Part shown: positions 30,342 to 38,312 of the stretch, piece by piece
Layout: each line of letters starts with the position of its first letter
Numbering within the stretch: the stretch's first letter is position 1
Source of the DNA: Heliomicrobium gestii
GTDB taxonomy: Bacteria; Bacillota; Desulfitobacteriia; Heliobacteriales; Heliobacteriaceae
Direction of reading: 5' to 3'
Length of the DNA: 64,000 nt
Assembly: GCF_009877435.1 (NCBI RefSeq)
Contig: NZ_WXEX01000006.1
Coordinates: 124,001 to 188,000 of the forward strand
Notes under the pieces: generated by a model
Seen by the model: only the letters and a program-made list of their open reading frames with translations
What the model was told of the DNA's origin: nothing
The model's database searches: none
Program-made: the position numbers and the translations under genes

Positions 30342-31583
30342 TTAAATCGCCTTATCTCTCTGCATGACAACCTTAATGGTCTTTATCAATAAAATAAGAT
30401 CACTGACAGGACCTCGTCGCTTCGAATAAAAGAGATCGTATATCAGCTTCTCCTCCGCATTCGAAGAATATCGCCCATATATCTGCGCCATGCCGGTGAT
30501 GCCCGGAGGAATAAGGTGCCGGAGGTGATACTCCGGTATCTCTTTAGCAAATTCCTGCACAAAATGCGGACGCTCCGGTCGTGGCCCCACGAGGCTCATA
30601 TCCCCTCGAATAACATTGATGATTTGGGGCAGTTCGTCCAACCGCCAACAACGCAGATAGGCCCCTACCCTTGTAAGACGGGGATCGTTCTCTGTAGCAA
30701 AGGCAGGGCCGGTCAGTCGTTCAGCATCGGGGATCATCGTGCGAAATTTATAGATGCGAAAGAGACGTCCCCGCATCGTCACCCTTTCTTGCGTGTAGAA
30801 AATCGGTGTGCCTGAATCAATCCAGACGGCTGCAGCGATCAAGGCCATCAAGGGAAGACAAATCGGGAACACAACAAGCGAAATGGCAAGGTCAAAAATT
30901 CGCTTAACCACATCGGTAAACTGTGTCTGGCCGACGCCGGGCGTAACCTCTATATAGATGCGACCGTCTCTTGAGATCAGGTTGCCTCCGTGCAAGAGGA
31001 TATCCGTAGGCGTTACCTCGACTCGCAGTATTCGGCAATGTTTGACCGCCTCGATAATCGCTTGCTTGCGCAGGTTCATATCAGAAAAATCCTGAATCAC
31101 GATCGTGTCGGTTTCAAAGTTAGCTTCATCTAGCCTTCCCTCAACAAACTCTTCTTGCGAGATGAGGAAAACACCTGGTCGTCCGCTTTCGATGTGGTGA
31201 TAGGCCCACCGAGAAAGATAAAAGTAGACAATGAACAGAACGCCAAACAACAGCATTACACTTCGTGGGAAAGCAAATAGACGCATAAAAAAACTAGCGC
31301 CACCGCTGATGACGACGATTAAACCCGATGCAATGACCGCAGAAAGGAATACATTGTATCGGGAAAAACTACCATCTATATGGTAGAGATCCATTAACAA
31401 GGCCGATCCGATGACTGCGATACAGATCCACGGAAAAGTTCCGATGATCGCCTCATAGTTTTCAGGCTTCAGCGATTCCGGGAACATTAACTCCGCTGCC
31501 AACCAGAGTAATAAACAGGTGGCAACAAAATCAAAAAAAATAAGCAGGAATGCGCTTTTTCGAGGTTGGAGAATTGCCCACAT
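30342..31583 (-). CDS. Undecaprenyl-phosphate sugar-1-phosphate transferase (WbaP/WcaJ type)
   Basis: This 413-residue protein should start glycan synthesis by placing a sugar phosphate on undecaprenyl phosphate. The N-terminal part has four membrane helices; KRIFDLAISLVVFPICLPLM is the reentrant helix before the catalytic domain. The catalytic motifs are RIYKFRTMIPDAE, LRCWRLDELPQIINVIRGDM and SLVGPRPERPHFV, with the expected Asp-Glu pair in LDELPQ. It resembles initiators of S-layer glycan synthesis (WsaP/WsfP type). ATG at 31583 is preferred because AGGTGG lies eight bases upstream; GTG at 31595 lies too close. Confidence 0.92.
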   Translation of the reverse strand: MWAILQPRKSAFLLIFFDFVATCLLLWLAAELMFPESLKPENYEAIIGTFPWICIAVIGSALLMDLYHIDGSFSRYNVFLSAVIASGLIVVISGGASFFMRLFAFPRSVMLLFGVLFIVYFYLSRWAYHHIESGRPGVFLISQEEFVEGRLDEANFETDTIVIQDFSDMNLRKQAIIEAVKHCRILRVEVTPTDILLHGGNLISRDGRIYIEVTPGVGQTQFTDVVKRIFDLAISLVVFPICLPLMALIAAAVWIDSGTPIFYTQERVTMRGRLFRIYKFRTMIPDAERLTGPAFATENDPRLTRVGAYLRCWRLDELPQIINVIRGDMSLVGPRPERPHFVQEFAKEIPEYHLRHLIPPGITGMAQIYGRYSSNAEEKLIYDLFYSKRRGPVSDLILLIKTIKVVMQRDKAI

Positions 31584-31753
31584 CTTGTAATCCACCTGTC
31601 AGATTGATTACTAAAGAGGATCAATTCTGTGACTCTCTGCGCTTTTCCTGCTTTTAATTCAGGTTTTCTTTGGTAATCCCTACATAAATCGGAGCCTTAT
31701 GACGATAGAAGTTTTCGCTGTCACTTCTTGGTCTTTATATCGTAAACTGTTCA

Positions 31754-34252
31754 TCACAATCCGAGTTGTTTCATTACCGAATATTCATTGGATGCCATCA
31801 CAGAAGTTACGCGCGCCGCTTCGATGATCTCATTTCCCTTGTTGTCTCCTCGTTTTTTCATTGCCGCCCCTCGCCAAAGCTCCACTAACGTTTTTGTCAC
31901 ATCATCACGTTGCTCTGTGGCGCTGGCCAGCATCTGTTCGGCTTTCACAGGGTCGCCAAGCAGCAGCGCCGCTTTGCCGGCCATAAAGGCCAGTTCCGGC
32001 GTGAGCGTCAAATCAGGTGGATGTCTCCAAAGACTCTTCAACGCTGCTGGTAATGTTTCCTTCTTACTGCTAGCCTCGGTCGCAATCTCAAGGACGCGAT
32101 TCAACGCTTGTTCCGACTGCACTTTCCAATTTGGTTGCCCTTGTCCCTGGCTAAGCGCAAGCCGTTGCCGGATCGCCACATCAGAATTCACTTTTGCGGC
32201 GTCCATATAGGCCGTAACCAGCCAGGGCGAACGAGACTTGCCAAGTTCCGCCTCTGCGAGCGCTTCATCATAATTGCCTCGCGCGATTAAGACCTGGGCC
32301 AGCAGCATGTGGGCGCCTGTATTGTAGGCGTCCAACTCGACAGATTTTCGCGCCAATCGTTCACTCTCTTCCAACATGCGCGCTTTCATTTTCTCATCTG
32401 CGGCTCGTTCGTAGTTTGTCACAAGCAGTTGGGCTGTTGCGATAGGATAATCGGATTTCCACCGATCACTTTCCATGGTCTGCTGCAAATGATTGAGAGC
32501 GCCTTGAAAATCTTTTTGATTGAGTGCGGATTGATAAGCTCCTATCTCCGATTCAGCGCCGCGAAAGAGGAATGGAAAAATGACGAGAGGCAACATTAAC
32601 AGGAACAGTGCGCCATTCAAGAGCGCGAAGGATACAGCCCCAGACCTTCTCGTTTTATTCGCTCGGGACGTTGTTTGATTTATTTCCCGATTGAACACCG
32701 ACGATACACCTGTCCCCGCAATAAGTTCACAAGCGCCATAGACACCGATGAGCGCCCATAAAAGCAACGAAACCGCGCTCAGCGACAGGTTGAAATCAAA
32801 AGCTGAATGCAACGCCAACGCTAGAGCGCTGATTCCGATGGTCCAAATGGATGACGCATGCAATTCATTTTTACCACTATCGATTTTTAAGAGGGAGTAC
32901 AGCCCAAAGGGTATCATCAGAAAAACGGACACAAAGGAGAGAAAACCGAGGATACCTGTCTCTACCCAAACCTGCAGGAAGTGATTATGAACCTCCGTCG
33001 TATTGTATAAAAAGGATTGAAAGGCCCGGTAACCGGCTTTCCAACCGCCGCCCCCCCAGCCAAGTAACGGTCGTTCCAAACCCATTCGCCATGCGTCGGA
33101 ATAAAACACCAGACGTTCTCTGAAGTTGTTGTCGCCCGTATTGATGGAGGCGATCCGCTGTAGCACGGGGTTTTCGCTCCCGGAAAAAAGCATATAGGCT
33201 CCAAAAATCACGAGCAGTAGGACGGCGATACCGCCGATAGCGACAATATTTGAGTTCCACCGCTTTTTTGGTTTTTGTTCCGAACCAACCGAACTATCTC
33301 TTACAGCGATTCCCGCTTGTTCCCAATTAATCAGGTGTGGAAGCCCAACAAGCCAAACTGCACCTACCCCTGCCGTAATCGCCAAGGTAATCGCCAGCGC
33401 CATTCCGTTCTGTTTTCCCTGCTGGGCTTCCGGACCGACCGTGCCGGAGCTAACAGCGATAGCTACCGTAAATAGCAACACCAGGCAGGCCAGATTCGTC
33501 TTTTTTTCCTTTTGGCCGAGCCAATAGAAAAAGATGAACAAGGGAATCAACATCCATGCGCCACGACTCTGCGTGCCTAAAACCGCCAAGAGGATCAAAA
33601 AGGTCATACCAGCCGATACTGCAGTTACGTAGCGGTTTCGAAGAGACGAAGTAATGTGGATCCCCGTCAGGAACGGCACCGTCAAAAAAGCCGCCAGTGT
33701 GTTTGGATACTGCAACGTCGAACAAAGCCGACTGTCCATGATCGCTCCATTCAAAGTAACAAATCCCTGTGCAGCTGCAATGGCGATAGCAGACACAGCG
33801 GTTCCCATGATGGTAATGGCAAGCAGAAACCATAGCAAATAGTTTCCTACCTGTCGCTTTTTTGCTTCATACATAAACAGGGTAGCGATAAAGGCAAAAA
33901 TAAATACAACTAAATAGTCCACTTGTCTTAGCCATGTAAACAAAGCCATTCGAGGATTAATCGCCGCGTAGAAGGTAAGTCCGTAGCACAGCATGAGGAA
34001 CCCTAATGCTATAAAGTAAGGAGACCGCCAAATCTGATTTACTGCTCGTTTGCTTGAATCAGGTAACGATTTTCCTGAAAAAAACATTAATACCACAGCG
34101 CACAGCATCAACACAGATGTCCCCAGAAGATGGATCTCCATCTCCGTTTCGAAAAATAATCCTCGAAAAAACGGCGCAATCCCGACCAGAAGAACAACAC
34201 ATATGGCAAAATAATTTGCACTCACTTTTACGGATTTCTCGTCAACCTTCAC
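31754..34252 (-). CDS. O-antigen ligase/polymerase-like membrane protein with C-terminal TPRs
   Basis: The 832-residue protein has about a dozen membrane helices. A large outer loop holds the Wzy_C/WaaL signature MGLERPLLGWGGGGWKAGY, then TEVHNHFLQVWVETGILGFL with the conserved histidine. From about residue 590 it has a soluble tail of helical TPR-like repeats. Related proteins polymerise glycans, ligate them to lipid, or (WsaB/WsfB type) transfer glycans to S-layer protein. The Wzm/Wzt export system makes a ligase role more likely than polymerase. GTG at 34252 is preferred over TTG at 34258, with GAGG about seven bases upstream. It is the first gene of the glycan locus. Confidence 0.85.
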   Translation of the reverse strand: MKVDEKSVKVSANYFAICVVLLVGIAPFFRGLFFETEMEIHLLGTSVLMLCAVVLMFFSGKSLPDSSKRAVNQIWRSPYFIALGFLMLCYGLTFYAAINPRMALFTWLRQVDYLVVFIFAFIATLFMYEAKKRQVGNYLLWFLLAITIMGTAVSAIAIAAAQGFVTLNGAIMDSRLCSTLQYPNTLAAFLTVPFLTGIHITSSLRNRYVTAVSAGMTFLILLAVLGTQSRGAWMLIPLFIFFYWLGQKEKKTNLACLVLLFTVAIAVSSGTVGPEAQQGKQNGMALAITLAITAGVGAVWLVGLPHLINWEQAGIAVRDSSVGSEQKPKKRWNSNIVAIGGIAVLLLVIFGAYMLFSGSENPVLQRIASINTGDNNFRERLVFYSDAWRMGLERPLLGWGGGGWKAGYRAFQSFLYNTTEVHNHFLQVWVETGILGFLSFVSVFLMIPFGLYSLLKIDSGKNELHASSIWTIGISALALALHSAFDFNLSLSAVSLLLWALIGVYGACELIAGTGVSSVFNREINQTTSRANKTRRSGAVSFALLNGALFLLMLPLVIFPFLFRGAESEIGAYQSALNQKDFQGALNHLQQTMESDRWKSDYPIATAQLLVTNYERAADEKMKARMLEESERLARKSVELDAYNTGAHMLLAQVLIARGNYDEALAEAELGKSRSPWLVTAYMDAAKVNSDVAIRQRLALSQGQGQPNWKVQSEQALNRVLEIATEASSKKETLPAALKSLWRHPPDLTLTPELAFMAGKAALLLGDPVKAEQMLASATEQRDDVTKTLVELWRGAAMKKRGDNKGNEIIEAARVTSVMASNEYSVMKQLGL

Positions 34253-34275
34253 AACCAACCCTCATTTTCCCTTAT

Positions 34276-34303
34276 ATTATATTTCTTGCTAGCTTTACAA
34301 AAT
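34276..34303 (-). promoter_or_regulatory. Weak candidate promoter of the glycan locus
   Basis: A perfect -10 hexamer TATAAT lies at 34276 to 34281 on the minus strand, with TTTTGT 15 bases upstream as a poor -35. It would give a very short leader ahead of the ligase gene. The -10 match is good but the spacing is short, so this is tentative. Confidence 0.3.
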
Positions 34304-34391
34304 CGCTGTATTGGGATTTCTTTCGATGAGAGAGGTCTGAATTCCTTCTGAAAGAAACTGTCATTGAGAAATTGCTTATCACACGAACAAA

Positions 34392-34425
34392 AAAGCCGCA
34401 ATCAGATGCGTTCTGATGCGGCTTT
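34392..34425 (-). terminator. Rho-independent terminator after the TolC-family gene
   Basis: On the minus strand, AAAGCCGCA and TGCGGCTTT form the base of a stem extended by TCAGA/TCTGA with one bulged base, followed by a run of six T. It separates the TolC-family gene from the glycan locus. Confidence 0.85.
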
Positions 34426-34462
34426 AATACTCATCCCATATCTGAGGACATGCTCGAAATAC

Positions 34463-35599
34463 TTAGGAAGACGAGGCAGCGTAGGCCCAGGGTTTTTGAA
34501 AAGCATAGACCATGTTTTGGTGCTTAATCACAATATCAAGCAGGCTCTCCTTCGCATCAACCAGCTTAGATTCCGCAGCAGCCACATCCGCTTTGGTTGC
34601 CATACCGATATCAAACTTCACCTTAACAACACGCAAGTTTTCATCCGCCACAGCAACCTGTTGCTGCGCGCCACCGTATTGCTCCTCCAACTGTTGGATG
34701 CTGTGATAAATCGTACGCACCAATTTTTCCATCTGTTCTTTCGTGCTTGACGCTGATACAGCCGCTTTATCAATATCGATAGACTTGGCTTTACCCGGCT
34801 CGGTGCGCCCTCCCAAGGAATAGGAATAGGCGCTGTACGCCGCCTCAGCTAAATCCACTTTTTTCTCAGCAAGCCACACAGTCGGACTGTCATTGACAGC
34901 TTTGTTAATGACAAAATCGACGTCATCGGTCTTCATTTTCTCAAAGGTTGGATTATCGAGTAATACGGGGCGTTCCTCCGCTTTTAACCCAACCAAGATA
35001 TTGAATTTCTGATAGGCGTCATCAAGGGCGCTTTCGGCAGCAGCTAACGCGGCTTCCGAGGCTGCGCGCGCTGCCTTGGCTTGAACCAGGGTGGGATTGT
35101 CGATCGTACCCACCTGACTGGCGGTAAAAGCATTATTGTATTGAATCTGCGCATTGGTCAGTCGAATTTTGCAGTTTTTTACTTTGTCTTGGGCTTGGAT
35201 TAATCCATTGTAGAGTTGATAGGTCTGCATTACAATGGAGTCTTCTTGAGCTTCAAGGTTTCTTTTATTCATTCTCCAGGTTACATCGGCTTGACTTAAG
35301 CCCATAAATGCGCCGTACCATTGTTGATCCATCGAATATCCTACCTGAGAGGTCGTCTGATAGGTATCCTTCACGGAATCGCCTAGATAGTTGCGAACTT
35401 CATAGCTGCGATCCACGTCTAACTGTGCCGTCCGAAGGGACTTGCTACTTTTTTTGGCTTGATCAACAGCTTGCTGGAAGGTAAATTGTGCTTGGCTTTG
35501 GGCCGCATTCACGACGGTAGTGGTCGTAGCTGCCACGGCTGGCAGTGTCATGCCCAGGGACAAAAGGAAAGCAGAGGCGCAGACTACAAATTTACGCAT
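34463..35599 (-). CDS. TolC-family outer-membrane-efflux-like protein
   Basis: The 378-residue protein starts with a signal peptide (MRKFVVCASAFLLSLGMTLP, cut near AVAA). Long helical repeats follow with the TolC-family pattern: AVDQAKKSSKSLRTAQLDVD, then LRVVKVKFDIGMATKADVAA and AESKLVDAKESLLD. TolC proteins form outer-membrane channels, yet nothing else here indicates an outer membrane, so this homologue may bind the wall or act at the membrane in another way. ATG at 35599 has GAGGTG six bases upstream; the in-frame GTG at 35608 lies inside that site. It lies just downstream of a large surface-protein gene. Confidence 0.8.
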   Translation of the reverse strand: MRKFVVCASAFLLSLGMTLPAVAATTTTVVNAAQSQAQFTFQQAVDQAKKSSKSLRTAQLDVDRSYEVRNYLGDSVKDTYQTTSQVGYSMDQQWYGAFMGLSQADVTWRMNKRNLEAQEDSIVMQTYQLYNGLIQAQDKVKNCKIRLTNAQIQYNNAFTASQVGTIDNPTLVQAKAARAASEAALAAAESALDDAYQKFNILVGLKAEERPVLLDNPTFEKMKTDDVDFVINKAVNDSPTVWLAEKKVDLAEAAYSAYSYSLGGRTEPGKAKSIDIDKAAVSASSTKEQMEKLVRTIYHSIQQLEEQYGGAQQQVAVADENLRVVKVKFDIGMATKADVAAAESKLVDAKESLLDIVIKHQNMVYAFQKPWAYAASSS

Positions 35600-35650
35600 A
35601 ATAGTCACCTCAAAAAATTTACGACCAGTAGTTCACGCTGACGAAGTGGG

Positions 35651-35685
35651 AAGAGCCGGGTTCGAGATGAACCCGGCTCTTTTTT
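35651..35685. terminator. Strong hairpin between the surface-protein and TolC-family genes
   Basis: AAGAGCCGGGTTC and GAACCCGGCTCTT form a perfect 13-base stem with a five-base loop. The T run lies on the plus-strand side, but the genes on both sides are on the minus strand. It could weaken read-through from the surface-protein gene into the TolC-family gene, or stabilise the mRNA end. Confidence 0.65.
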
Positions 35686-35704
35686 GATTGTCTTAAACAA
35701 TCAA

Positions 35705-38041
35705 TTAGTTGACAGTAACGGTTTGAGTAGCAGCATCCCAGTTGGCGGTGATGCCCAGCGCTTGAGCAACCCACTTGACGGGGAGCATGATACGGCCGGG
35801 ATCCGCAACTTCGGGAGCGACATCCATGGTCATGGGAACACCATTGATGGTCAGAACGCTGCTGCCAACTTGCAGTTTGACAACGCGGTCACCTTTGATC
35901 AGGATAACCGACTGGTCATCAGCGTTGTAGGAGATGTTGTTGTCGTCCACACCAACGGCTTTCGCTACGAAGCGAAGGGGCACATAGGTGCGATCGCTCT
36001 TGATGTAGGGAGCGGCATCTATTACGGTTTCAACGCCGCCGATGGTCATCTTGCTTTCGCCAATCTTGAAGGTGGCGGTGCGTTTTTGGTTTTGGTCAGC
36101 AGGGGTGATGACCTTACCTACAGCCAGCTTGACAGCCCAGCTTTGATCGAATTCACCGGAGTCAACAGTGGTGCTGGAACCGGATGTGCTCGAGGGCAGG
36201 CTGGAGTAGCTGGTGTATTCGGAACCTTGATAGTAAATCGAGGTAGCGGTCTTGTCGTTTTCGACGATCGCGTTGCCACCGATTTTCGCTTCAATGGTAC
36301 CTTCGGGAACGCTGCGGTCCAGGTCGACCTTGACGTTGGAGATCTTAATCTTGGAAGCTTTGGTACCGCTGGACTTGATGGGAATGGTCAGGGTGGTGTC
36401 ATCGTCCGTCTTGGCGATGCCGTCTTTGTCGAGGTCAACGTCACCTTCGACAACTTCAACGGTCGGAACAGCGCTCCAGGTTACACCGTCAGTCAGTTTG
36501 ACTTTCAGTTCACGGTAGCCGCTGCCGCCCAGCTTGTCATCCATGATGTTGCCTTTATCGGTTTCAGCAATGATGATGTCGTTCAGCGGTTGCTCTTTCA
36601 CACCAACGCGAAGCTCTTTGGCGTCGTTCGTGGCGGAGACGGGCAGAGTCGCTTTGGAAACAACCAGTTCGCCTTCAGCGCCAGCGCGTCCGGACACTTT
36701 GGCTTTGATTTCGCCGTCAGTGTTGCCCTTGACGGAGAGGTAGAACTGAACTTCCAGTTCAGCTTTGGTCTGGGAGGGAGCGCCGGTGTAGTTGATTTCT
36801 ACATAGCTGTCTTTACCGTCGATTTTGGCTTTGACAGCGGACTCGGCTTCCCAGCCAGTGGTTTTCGCGGTGTATGTTTTGATGCCGGTGACTTTTACCC
36901 AAGTCGGGAAGTCAACGCGAACCTTGCGGTTTCCGGTCAAGGAACCAGCAATGTTTTCTTTGATGTTGATCTTGGCAGTTTTGGTGTCATACTGACCGGC
37001 AACTACGTTTTCAACATCGCCGACCAGCTTGACGGTCGTGCCGAAATCAGCGTAGTTCGCAACGACGATATCGGCGTCATCAACGTTGTCAGCCACTTTG
37101 CCTTCGATGCTAGCGGTCACATCACCAAAAGCAGCGTCGGAGTCAGGCGAGATGATCGGGTTGACTTCAATGATACCACGGTCCGTCGTCGTTGCAGGCA
37201 GGGTGCCGTAGACGTTCAGGGTGCGGCTATCCGTGTCGAGGCTGGTGGTGAAGGAAACGCCGGAGAAGCCACCGAGACCGCTGACATAGGAGTCGCCGGA
37301 GGCGGTGCCAGTGGAAGTAGCGTCAACCCATTTGAAGTTGCTGGGGAGCTTCACGGTGAAGAGGGGGGTACCGGAGGTAGCGGTTACAGCACCGATGGAA
37401 CCGGCATAGTTCTCTTCGATGCGGATGATGCCGCCTTGGCTTCCGCTGTTGTCGCCGATCGTTTCGACCTTGACGCAGGAAGCGGTGGTCTTTTGACCGG
37501 TGGCAACACGACCGATGACGTATTTGCCGCCGCTCAGACCGGAGTCAAGAGCGGTAACGTTGGCTTCAATGTCGCCGCCGTCGAAACCGTCAATTTTGAC
37601 GTAGGGCTTGATGGCAACGGAGTCGGATGCAGCAACGCCACTAGACGTTGCGTACTCGGAACCAGCGGGGGGCAATTTGATGGTCAGCGTGTAGTCGCCG
37701 CTCTTCGCAACAGTCAGGCCATGGTTGCCAGAACTGCTAAGTTGGTTACCGTTCCAGAAAACATACTTGTAGACGTCGCCGCCGATGGCAGTAGCGCTGT
37801 CATCGAGTTTCACGCCAGAGGGCAGGGTGTACATAAAGGAAGTGCCAGGCTGCATGTCGCTCGGGGTGTCGCTGTCTTCTTTCAAAGTCAGTTTACCGAG
37901 TTCTTGTTTCGTCGCGTCGTCGGCGATGCTCTTCACGATGTCGACCGAGTTGTTCGTCATCGCGAACGCAGAGGGAACCATCAAACCAGTCAGCAGACCG
38001 GCCGCTGCCAGAGAGGCAACGAATTTTTTCGTGTAGCTCAC
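35705..38041 (-). CDS. Large secreted surface protein with C-terminal stalk (CuAO-like) domain
   Basis: The 778-residue protein has a signal peptide (FVASLAAAGLLTGLMVPSAF) and an N-terminal domain beginning NNSVDIVKSIADDATKQELG, then LGKLTLKEDSD. A long, beta-rich, Gly/Ser/Thr-rich middle follows. It ends in about 110 residues of a copper-amine-oxidase N-terminal-like (stalk) domain: TYVPLRFVAKAVGVDD, IKGDRVVKLQVGS, RIMLPVKWVAQALGITANW. No SLH domain is seen, so the stalk domain may be the wall anchor. GTG at 38041 (AGGAGG seven bases upstream) is preferred to TTG at 38044. The gene has an ECF-type promoter and may encode a main coat protein, by inference. Confidence 0.85.
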   Translation of the reverse strand: MSYTKKFVASLAAAGLLTGLMVPSAFAMTNNSVDIVKSIADDATKQELGKLTLKEDSDTPSDMQPGTSFMYTLPSGVKLDDSATAIGGDVYKYVFWNGNQLSSSGNHGLTVAKSGDYTLTIKLPPAGSEYATSSGVAASDSVAIKPYVKIDGFDGGDIEANVTALDSGLSGGKYVIGRVATGQKTTASCVKVETIGDNSGSQGGIIRIEENYAGSIGAVTATSGTPLFTVKLPSNFKWVDATSTGTASGDSYVSGLGGFSGVSFTTSLDTDSRTLNVYGTLPATTTDRGIIEVNPIISPDSDAAFGDVTASIEGKVADNVDDADIVVANYADFGTTVKLVGDVENVVAGQYDTKTAKINIKENIAGSLTGNRKVRVDFPTWVKVTGIKTYTAKTTGWEAESAVKAKIDGKDSYVEINYTGAPSQTKAELEVQFYLSVKGNTDGEIKAKVSGRAGAEGELVVSKATLPVSATNDAKELRVGVKEQPLNDIIIAETDKGNIMDDKLGGSGYRELKVKLTDGVTWSAVPTVEVVEGDVDLDKDGIAKTDDDTTLTIPIKSSGTKASKIKISNVKVDLDRSVPEGTIEAKIGGNAIVENDKTATSIYYQGSEYTSYSSLPSSTSGSSTTVDSGEFDQSWAVKLAVGKVITPADQNQKRTATFKIGESKMTIGGVETVIDAAPYIKSDRTYVPLRFVAKAVGVDDNNISYNADDQSVILIKGDRVVKLQVGSSVLTINGVPMTMDVAPEVADPGRIMLPVKWVAQALGITANWDAATQTVTVN

Positions 38042-38128
38042 CAATGTTCCTCCTCTTATTTGTTGTGTTAATTCGCATGAACTTCAGCCGGGAACATAAT
38101 TCCGCCTAACTGAAATCCTTACGCATTC

Positions 38129-38157
38129 TTAGACAACCCAGAGGAGAGAAAGGTTCC
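38129..38157 (-). promoter_or_regulatory. ECF sigma-type promoter for the surface-protein gene
   Basis: On the minus strand GGAACCT is followed after 16 bases by GTCTAA, with AT-rich DNA just upstream of the -35. The spacing and the TTGTCTAA octamer are the same as in the promoter before the ECF sigma gene. The predicted start is about 80 bases before the start codon. Confidence 0.7.
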
Positions 38158-38265
38158 CTCTACGTCGAAAAAAAATCAAAAAATTTTCTTTCCGTTATGT
38201 TCTGTTTCGCCTCTTATATTTCTCCATTTTTTATGGCGAATCAAACTCTTCAAGCATGAGAAAGT

Positions 38266-38299
38266 GGAGCAGAAGCCGGACGAATCCGGCTTCTGCTCC
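38266..38299 (-). terminator. Perfect 15-bp hairpin after the second surface-protein gene
   Basis: GGAGCAGAAGCCGGA and its exact complement flank the four-base loop CGAA, 13 bases after the stop codon. No T run follows on the minus strand, so it may end transcription poorly or protect the transcript's 3' end. Confidence 0.65.
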
Positions 38300-38312
38300 C
38301 ATATTATCTCTC

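Noticed and set aside
31654-31737. Short open stretch between the ligase and initiator genes that reads like a plausible protein tail
   Set aside because: It has no start codon or ribosome site and a stop lies a few codons upstream. It could be a gene remnant, but 25 codons are too few to claim.
35684-38071. Plus-strand open frame of 795 codons opposite the first coat-protein gene
   Set aside because: It lies almost exactly antisense to a secreted protein with a clear signal peptide, ribosome site and conserved stalk domain. Its own translation has no recognisable domain. Long antisense frames arise from codon bias.
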